From Lactuca virosa (taxonomy: Eukaryota; Streptophyta; Magnoliopsida; Asterales; Asteraceae): a DNA stretch of 64,000 nt. Below are positions 57,076 to 64,000 of this stretch, piece by piece. The notes below the pieces were generated by a model, which was not told the DNA's origin, made no database searches, and saw only the letters and a list, made by a program, of their open reading frames with translations. The position numbers and the translations under genes are program-made. How positions within the stretch are numbered: position 1 is the stretch's first letter; every line of letters begins with the position of its first letter. The stretch spans positions 247,380,629 to 247,444,628 of the forward strand of contig CAKMRJ010005523.1 in assembly GCA_928212115.1 (NCBI GenBank), written 5' to 3'.

Positions 57076-58299
57076 CTATGGTTGGACTTATTGAGAAGTT
57101 CAAGGTGAAAACCGACCTAGTATTGACGTCAACAAAACCGATTGCACATTGGTTTTTTAGAGAAATATGTGATATGTACAAACACATAAGGGAATGGTTA
57201 ACTCCCCAATTTTTCACGATCAACAATGACATGATCAACAAATACGATAAGTATTGGGGCAACATTGAAAAACTAAACGACTTTTTGTACGTTGCGGTTG
57301 TATTGGATTCACGGTTGAAGTTTGAGTTTCTTCAACATGCCTTTGAGAGGTTGATTAAGTTCAAGATACCATAAAATAATCATATGTTCAACTTGGAAGT
57401 CACTTTGAAGGCTAAGTTCTTAATACGGGATCTTCAATTCGAGAATTTTTTTAATGTCTACAAAGCAAAGTTACACAATATTGAGTCGAACGGATCTTCT
57501 CAAACACGTGATCTTGAATATCTAGTTTTGGTTGATGACAAGAATGACTTCATGGGTGATTTTATAGTACAAGCGGATAACCCCTCGACATGAACAGAAA
57601 CGGAGTTGACACGATAACTAAACGAGCGGCCAACTCCATAAATATAGATTTTCATATTCTATTTTGGTGGAAAGAAAACACATCTCGTTACCTTATTGTA
57701 TCCCATATGGAAGAAAGTATAATTTTATTTATTTGTATATTTTTTATAATTGTATTTTAAGATTTTGTATGTTTATGTCGATAAGTATTTTAGGAATTTA
57801 GATATCTACCATGGCGTTGAGGAGACTTTTAATACAAGCCGGCGGAAAATAGATCCATACCAAATAAATTTGTCCACAAATATAACAGTGGTTTTGGTTT
57901 ATACCCAAGATTGTGTAAGGAAATCAAAAAAGTCAATTGTGAACAACATTTATGACGTTTTGAAAAATGATGAGGTCGCCAAAGAGTTGGAAGAGACAAT
58001 AAACAGGGGAGGTGGAAAGGAGAAACAACAAATAATATTCTCAAATAGTTATTTTGTATTTGGTAAATGTTTAATATTTAAATATGGATTATGGATATGG
58101 TTAAGATTATATTTTAGTTTTGAATCGGATTTTGGAAAACCTATAGGATACTTGTTTTTGTATGGGGAGCCTATGATTAAATTGAAAATTTACATTACAA
58201 TCAAAATGACATTATGTTAGACTGATTAAAAAAAAGAGTATAATTTTTTTTAAGATAAAACATGAAAATTCATAGGCTAACTAATGCAAAAAGAATAAT

Positions 58300-58600
58300 G
58301 TTTAGTTGGTATCAAACATCCCCTCACTTTAAAAAAATACCAAACATAGTTTAAAAAAGTACCAAAGAGCCCTGAAATCATATTTTTTTTTTACCAAAAA
58401 TCCCGGTTTTTTTCGGTTCTAGAACCTAAATCGGCTCTTTTCGGTTCCAAAGTAAATTGTCCACATTTTTTGGTCCTTCCGATTAGTATATGAACCAGTC
58501 AGGTCCCATATTCGTATAACCAATCCGGTTTTTGATTCCTATTTTTTTGGCGTATTCGGTTTTCGGTTATTCCGGTTCCTAACCGATTTACATCTTTAGT
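58300..58600 (+). mobile_element. Probable 3' subterminal region and end of the hAT element
   Basis: Many TTCGGTT and GGTTCC words, ending AACCGATTTACATCTTTAG. Inverted, this reads CTAAAGATGTAAATCGG, resembling hAT ends such as CAGGGATGTNAATCGG. The matching left end was not found, so no 8-bp duplication can be shown. Confidence 0.5.
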
Positions 58601-58658
58601 GTAGAGAGAGATATATATGAAAATGAGAAGTATGTTTAAGCTTTCTATAAATTGAAGA

Positions 58659-58659
<1 letters not shown>

Positions 58660-58709
<50 letters not shown>

Positions 58710-58712
58710 TAT
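58660..58712. repeat. (AT)n(AC)n microsatellite
   Basis: AT run of about 38 bp followed by ACACACAC. It lies at the junction between the hAT region and gypsy fragment H. Confidence 0.9.
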
Positions 58713-58734
58713 ATAAGTATAGTAGACTGGTACC

Positions 58735-59300
58735 CCGACCGAAAGCTGTCTTCGGGATATCCTCACAGTGCCCGTACCGAGTCCTAAAAGCTGTCTTCGG
58801 GATATCCTAATCCCTAATCCTCATATGATGGTACCCCTACCGAAGATCAATCTTGGAAAACCAAGATGCACCCTGCAGCTAATCGAACAAATCATCGATC
58901 CTCGGGAGCGGATAACAGTTTTTCACCGTTAGCTTATTCAGCTCTCGATAATCAATGCACATCCTGTGTGACCCGTCCTTCTTTTTCACAAACATGATCG
59001 GTGCTCCCCACGAGGAACTACTCGGACGAATAAACCCTCGGTCTAGTAGCTCCTGAAGCTGCGTAGATAGCTCCTGCATCTCAGGTGGAGCTAGCCGGTA
59101 CGGTGCCTTGGCTATCGCAGCGGCACCCGACACAAAATCGATATGAAACTCCACTTGCCTCTCCGGAGGCACTCCAGGTAACTCCTCGGGAAAGACATCC
59201 TGAAACTTCTGTACAACCGGTACACTACCTAAATCCATCGAGGTCTCAACCCTCGTATTCGAGATATAAGCCAAAAATTCCGAACAACCCTGCTAAAGAA
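58735..59300 (-). pseudogene. pol: Truncated reverse transcriptase of H
   Basis: Minus-strand frame 59274-58879 has FPEELPGVPPERQVEFHI, KAPYRLAPPEMQEL, RGFIRPSSSSWGAPIMFV and MCIDYRELNKL, ending RIDDLFD with a stop near 58878. GASWFSKIDLR and TAFRTRYGHCE follow in broken frames. A segment GATATCCCGAAGACAGCTTT occurs twice (about 58748-58770 and 58788-58810), a local tandem duplication. The catalytic FIDD box is not reached. Confidence 0.85.
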
Positions 59301-59708
59301 GTCTCCTAGCCCTCGCAGCTGAACATAGGGTTGGCCCCTGCGAGGCCCTCTCTCCATGAATAACCAGTTCTCCCCCATTTGGGGTTCGAACCCTCACCAG
59401 CTGGTGTTCGCAACCTATCATGGCCCCATTGGCCCCCAACCAGTCCATCGCGACGATCACCTTCAGACCTCACAACGGTATCGGGACTAGATCAACACGA
59501 AACCTCTCCCCAAGAACATTCAATACATAGTCCCGATACACCCTCGCAGAACTCATGATGTGGTCATCCGCAATCACAACCTCAAGCGGGGAATCCAAAG
59601 TCCCCAGCGCATCCCGAAACTTCTTGCTAAGCGTAAGAGATACGAACGATCGGGTAGCAACCGAGCCGAATAGAACGTGAGCCGACATACCATTGACTAA
59701 AAAGGTCC
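59301..59708 (-). pseudogene. pol: Protease of H (second coding exon)
   Basis: GTFLVNGMSAHVLFGSVATR: the active-site DSGA has become GSVA, so it cannot cleave. LEVVIADDHIMSSARVYRDY and FRVDLVPIPL follow; a frame break lies near 59470. Confidence 0.8.
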
Positions 59709-59777
59709 CTATACATGAGCACAAATATAGACATAAGCAATGCAAATCAATATAGATCAGGAAGATAAAATACGTAC
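59709..59777 (-). other. Intron between gag and protease of H (69 bp)
   Basis: Minus-strand donor GTGGTTG|GTACGTATT and acceptor CTCATGTATAG|GGACC. It splits the same Gly codon, after its first base, as the intron in element G. Being 69 bp it keeps the frame if unspliced, adding 23 residues of odd hydrophobic sequence (YFIFLIYIDLHCLCLYL) between VVVG and GTFLV. A T-rich body and AT-rich centre fit a short plant intron. Confidence 0.7.
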
Positions 59778-60960
59778 CAACCACAACGTATGGTGCTGCC
59801 CGAGCCTCCACGGTAGTCAACTGAAATGTGCGGCTCTTCACCGCTGGAGCATCCGCCTTAGCAGGGTGGCCATTAGTAATCCTCATTGTGGCGGGTGCAG
59901 GCACCGCCACTACTCCTCCTCCTCCCTGCAACCTTGGATAATCGGCACGTTTGTGACCGGTCTGGTTGTAGTGGAATCAAATCAAGCCCTTCTTGGGGCA
60001 ATCCTTGCTCATGTGACCCGGCTGGCCACATGCGTAACATCCTGAGCCTGCTAGTCGACAAGCCCTACTGTGCGGTTTACCGCACTTGGCACACCGGCCA
60101 CGACCCTGTTGGCCCCTACTGGAAGAATCCGAGGTCTTAGGCTTTTTAGCCTGACCTACAGCTGTTTGTGCCTACTCTGGTTTTCGCTTGGTGCGTAACT
60201 CCAACTCTATCTCCCGCTCACGGGCCTTCTCCACCATATCGTTCAGGTTTTTGCACCCTGTAAAGCTCACAAACTCTCGGATATCATCCCTCAGCATGAA
60301 ATGATACCTCGTCCTCCTCATATCCTCATCTGTAGCATATTGTGGGATCAACAGTGCTCGTTCTCGAAACTTGGCGGTGATCTCCACCACAGTCTCGGTG
60401 GTCTGGTGGAGCTCATGAAACTCCATCACTAGTCGTTGCACCTCAATAGATAGTGCAAACTCCAAATCAAAACGCCTGACGAACTCTTCCCATTTCATCT
60501 CTGCCACTCCAGCTGTCCGACCTGACTGGTCACCTCTCCCCATCAGTCATGGGCTCGTTCCCACATCATACACGAAGCAAATCCCACCCTTGTTGCATCA
60601 GGGCCAGAACTAGTGCGCTGAGCGTTCTCCATATCTGCCCCCAGCGTCGGCTAACTCTAGGGTCCCTGACCCCAAAGAACTCCGGCGCCCGCACACCTTG
60701 AACTCCCAGAACGAGGGAGTTCGGGCCCCTACCTGGCTCGCAGCAATCTCGGCTCTGAATGACCTGAGCCTCTCATCCATAATTCCCATCATCCCTTCCT
60801 TGACCCTCCCAAAAATCACTGGGGTAGCGTCAAGGATGCCCCTCGTAACCTCAGCTGCAATGAGCTCGCACAGCCCTCGTTAATGGGCGACGTACCATCG
60901 CCCGACCCAGATCCGGACCCTGACCCTGATCCTGATCCTGATCCCCCTGCTCCAAACCGT
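59778..60960 (-). pseudogene. gag: Gag of H (first coding exon, broken)
   Basis: The 60543-60172 frame holds WEEFVRRFDLEFALSIEVQR, ALLIPQYATDEDMRRTRYHF and NLNDMVEKAREREIELELRT, the capsid-like part of Tekay gag. Knuckle sequences lie at about 60100-59940 in broken frames (CRLVCKPHSR region and CPKKGLI...DYP). RTFQLTTVEARAAPYVVVG precedes the intron, aligning with the same segment in element G. The N-terminal part (60960-60600) is shifted several times. Confidence 0.75.
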
Positions 60961-61646
60961 GTCACCACCATTCTGATCTGAAATACCACAAGACAGAATG
61001 ATCAAAATGTCCAAAAAAAGGGATCTTCCCACACCGGTTCTCCATAGAGCTTACAGGCCGAACATTAGTTCGGGTATAGGTCATGTGCTTTTAGTAGTAA
61101 CGGGACCAATACTACCTTCCATACCTACCTGTACCTTCCCCAAAGCTCTACCTATTTCATCCCAGAACAAAACATATCTCACAGGCTACTGCATAACTCA
61201 AATCCTAGGTTATCCTAAGATTTGCTCAATTCCATCAAATCAGATCTCAAATCAATCATAACAGGTTGCCTTTATACATGCACATTATACACAGAACATG
61301 ATCAAATAGACTTTCGAATAATAGATTCTACCCTAGGACCACAACAAGACAAGGAACAGGAAATAAGGCCAAATCAATCATTCTAAGGCTATATGCTCCT
61401 AGCCGTATACAATTTTAAAAGCATACACATAGCAAAATTCATTTGACTATCATAATTCAAATATCAGTATCACATGGCTAACATATAGGGGAATCACTTA
61501 CTTGGGCTCGGCCGATCACGCGCATTTCACTCTCATCTTTTTCCATTTTAAGAAGTTTTTAACTTTTGAATTTTTGAAAAGAATTTTACCATTTCCTTAG
61601 TTTGAGTCTTGACACCCCGAGAGTGTGGCCGAATCCCTCAAACCAA
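60961..61646 (-). other. Untranslated leader of H
   Basis: Non-coding between gag and primer-binding site; contains diverged C-leader-like blocks such as GGGAAGGTACAGGTAGG on the minus strand. No gene seen. Confidence 0.5.
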
Positions 61647-61659
61647 GGCTCTGATACCA
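61647..61659 (-). other. Primer-binding site of H
   Basis: Minus strand TGGTATCAGAGCC, perfect tRNA-Met type, three bases from the LTR end at 61663. Confidence 0.9.
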
Positions 61660-61662
61660 ACT

Positions 61663-61953
61663 TGTTACGACCCAAATTTTCAAATAAAATTTTCATTTTT
61701 AATTAACCAAAACATTCCCATAAAATATGAAATATCAATGACAAATGTTTTCAAAATCCATGACATCAACATTTTATTTCAAATTTCAGAGTGTCCCATC
61801 AAATCAAATGCCAAAGAGTGCATGTCGTGCCATCAAGCCTTGCCCTTGCCCTTAGGCTCAGAAGTACCTCAAACAAATCAACAAAATGTAAGCTAATGCT
61901 TAGTGAGTTCCCCAGAGCATACCCCACACAATCCACATAATCACATAATCCAT
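61663..61953 (-). mobile_element. 5' LTR of H (distal 291 bp only)
   Basis: On the minus strand it ends GGGTCGTAACA. The hairpin TAAGC-loop-GCTTA is at 61889-61902 with a four-base loop. TTTGAGG (61867-61873) replaces TTTCAGG, 15 nt away. GGGGAACTCAC precedes the hairpin. The rest was removed or displaced by the copia LTR starting at 61954. Confidence 0.8.
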
Positions 61954-62580
61954 TGTTGAGAAAAAAACTTGAGAAACACACTTAAACAAACGTTAGTACA
62001 AGTAATATTGTGGAATGAAGTTTAACTCAGAGGATCATAAAGCTCAACAATAATAAGTTAGAATTAAATAGTTAGATAGTTAGGTGCGGAAATATAAATG
62101 AAAACAAGTATTATATTAAGAAGACACTTTAAGCTGATTCTTAACGAGGATTGCAAACAAACCAAGTTAGTAAGTGGGATCAGGCTTAGTGATTAAGTCA
62201 AGACTGACTTGCTCCGAAGAGAGAAACTACGAATTTAATATATCAATTTTAGTTCTGAAGATCTTTCAAGATGGGAGAGTAAGAGAGAATAAGTAGAATA
62301 CGATATTCAAGATAGAGATAATCGAGAGGTGTTTTCATTCAGAAAGAGAGAGCTCTATTTATAGAGCCTCGAAGATTACAAAGTTAAATCTGTCTAAGGT
62401 GGCCATGCAAGTCACACTGGGTAAAAAAATGTAAAGACATAAGATAACAGATAAAACTAAAACGAAGATTGATGATGTCGACTATGGATGCGGTTCTTGA
62501 TTGCGGTGGAGATACTGACTACGGATCAGAGATGGCTTCGGATTTGTCAAGTTTAAGAGGGTCACTTTTATGCTTCAACA
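61954..62580 (-). mobile_element. 3' LTR of a second Sirevirus-like element (627 bp)
   Basis: Minus-strand start TGTTGAAGCATAAAAGTG, like TGTTAATGCATAAAAAGTG in the first element, preceded by polypurine ACTTAGGGGGAAAT. It ends CTCAACA at 61954. Almost the same length as the first element's 625-bp 3' LTR. A TATA box (TATAAATAG on the minus strand) is at about 62354-62362. Confidence 0.88.
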
Positions 62581-64000
62581 ATTTCCCCCTAAGTGACCTC
62601 TTCAACTTTCCTTTCATTTGTCAAGCTTCAGGAATTCGATGAGAATCCACCAGAACTTCCTGACTTCTCTAATCCAAACAATTCTCCTGGAGATTTCAAA
62701 CTTTACTTCAGCAATTGTGTGTTTTGATCTGTTGACTGCAGTTTTGAGTGATCTCTAGTTGCTTCCGGATCATGCGGTTCAAGGGATATTTCTTGAAAAC
62801 CTTCGGTCAGCACCGGAGCTGGTTCAAGAGGAGGGAGGTTGAACTTTTGAGCAATAACTGGGTGGATGTCCGCGTCGATCTTTGCAAAATCACAAACAGT
62901 TTCTTTTAGAAACGTAGAAGCCCTTCCATACGCAATCTTCATCTTTGGATGCTTCTCACACTTGTTCTGAAAAACCTTAGCGATCAGAAAGATTTCCTCT
63001 GGGTTCATGCAAGGAAAATCAGCTTGGGTTCAAATATAGTCAGAATTTCTTCTTGTGAGAGTATACTGGATAAATTCTGCTTTCATAAACTTTCTGGGCT
63101 TGTAGTTCTTGACTGCCGTGGGTCTGTCGTTTGACCAGATGTTTTCAATTGCAGATCCATGCTTGTCATGGAATCTGTTAAGTCTTTCAAATTCCAGTGG
63201 CAACCTCTGATCATCAGGAAGGCTGCTGTCAAAAGACTCGAATACGGTGAAGAATTTTACGTTGGGAGAGATGGGAATGTCCCAATAACCGTCATATGGG
63301 GTTCCGGATAGGTAAGATAAGGCTTGTAGTCATCATCAAGTAATCTTCTGGTAGGATTAACCTAGGAATTGATGAGGGATTCATCCATAGTAATGTCGAA
63401 TCTGTGATCCTTCCATATCAACTCTGCAAACTTAGCTGCTTTCCAGTCAGCTTTCCTTTGCTTGGTTTTGGGAGGGTCGTAGGAGTTTTCGGATGAAATT
63501 GTTGGGGCTAAGTTTCTGAAGTAAGGGGGAGTCTCCGGATGCTGGGAAGAAGGATGTTGCAGTGGAGACTGATGGGGAGATTGAATTGGACTTTTCTGAG
63601 GAGATGGCACATGAGTTTTCTTTTCTGGAGAGGATTGCGGTGAAGGTTGCAGGGTAGGAACCTTTTATTGAATGATGAGTTCAGGTATGATTGGATGCTG
63701 ACCGAATTAGATGGGAGTTTGTAAGTGTTGATGCGGATGTGAGTGTTGATGAGAGATATGGTCCAAATTGCTGTCTTCACTCCCCCCCTCTTGAGGAAGG
63801 AACATCTGGTTCCTCCTCAAGCCATTGCTTAAGACCGTCTATCTTTGCACAAACGTCATTGAATTGGGCTTTGAGTGTATCAGCAAGCTGCTGATTATTG
63901 GGGATTGCGGTGTTAAAGAGAAGTTTGTGGATCTCCTTGGTAAGTTGTAAAATCTCTTGGCCATGAAAATTTGAAGACAAAGAGCGGCGAAGGCTGTTGA
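62581..64000 (-). pseudogene. Extra 3' region of the second Sirevirus-like element
   Basis: Minus-strand frames: 63980-63777 (helical, MSSNFHGQEILQLTKEIHKL), 63610-63362 (Pro/Gln/Ser-rich start MPSPQKSPIQSPHQSP, then basic) and 63008-62703 (helical, then acidic). It is in the same position, between pol and the polypurine tract, as 30252-33234. No signal peptide or membrane segment is visible. The element continues beyond the window. Confidence 0.6.

Larger units (their letters stand above)
55345..57965 (+). pseudogene. hAT transposase pseudogene
   Basis: Transposase of a cut-and-paste DNA element. Pieces in order: an N-terminal BED-type zinc finger (KWCSTFL...MNKHAKNCEHNPQ, about 55515-55615); the HVRCMAHILNLIV motif (about 56185-56225), with the later helix IQRFKKCMKEL; a central part with FFREICDMYKHIREWL and YDKYWGNIEKLNDFLYVAVV (57078-57374); and the C-terminal dimerisation region with FWWKENTSRY (about 57660) and RRKIDPYQINL (about 57840). 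Stops, frameshifts and tandem-duplicated non-coding blocks (56502-57075) separate the pieces. Clearly inactive. Confidence 0.85.
58735..61662 (-). mobile_element. Gypsy fragment H (Tekay-like), minus strand, 5' part only
   Basis: From right to left: primer-binding site, leader, gag, intron, protease and the start of RT, which breaks off at about 58735. RNase H, integrase and 3' LTR are absent. Its 5' LTR continues at 61663-61953. Confidence 0.85.

Overview
This window looks like a densely nested transposable-element region of a large flowering-plant genome. I see no ordinary host gene, tRNA or rRNA gene. Everything recognisable is Ty3/gypsy and Ty1/copia LTR retrotransposons, a TRIM, a Helitron, a hAT pseudogene, solo LTRs and microsatellites. 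Primer-binding sites match plant initiator tRNA-Met, and the gypsy pol genes look like chromodomain-bearing Tekay-type chromoviruses. From general familiarity with such LTRs I suspect Asteraceae, possibly Lactuca; that is inference.

Layout. 1-3438: 3' part of a non-coding gypsy-type element plus its LTR (family A). 3439-4716: copia-type 3' end and LTR. 4719-about 6700: reverse LTR (B). 6745-13181: gag-only gypsy element C with two LTRs. 13832-19491: solo LTR D1 (target duplication AGTGG) carrying a Helitron in its AT microsatellite. 19700-34194: Sirevirus-like copia element, truncated at its 5' LTR, carrying a 383-bp TRIM and a reverse D-family LTR (D3). 34195-54744: gypsy element G2 (LTRs D4 and D2), interrupted by reverse solo LTR F (37416-39066), complete gypsy element G (40753-50387, duplication TCATC) and solo LTR E (50868-52634, duplication GGTAC). 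54962-58600: hAT transposase pseudogene. 58735-61953: reverse gypsy fragment H. 61954-64000: 3' end of a second, reverse Sirevirus-like element.

Three things stand out. (1) The LTRs of most gypsy families here share one layout: short palindromes upstream of the TATA box, a short first exon, a GT donor, a second palindrome cluster, a tandem stem-loop array, a conserved hairpin of type CACTAAGC-loop-GCTTAC, then 15-19 nt to TTTCAGG. I read this as a leader intron inside the LTR, with the branch-point-like CTTAC lying in the hairpin. (2) Elements G and H both carry a short GT...AG intron at the same codon between gag and protease. In G its 92 bp must be removed to join the gag and protease frames. 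(3) A solo-LTR version and a full-length version of the same G2 insertion sit side by side, joined at an 8-bp microhomology (TCAAGTAA) to the copia element lodged in the 5' LTR of the full-length version.

All coding regions are decayed to some degree (stops, frameshifts, altered catalytic residues). Element G is the youngest datable element: its two LTRs differ at roughly 2% of positions by eye count.
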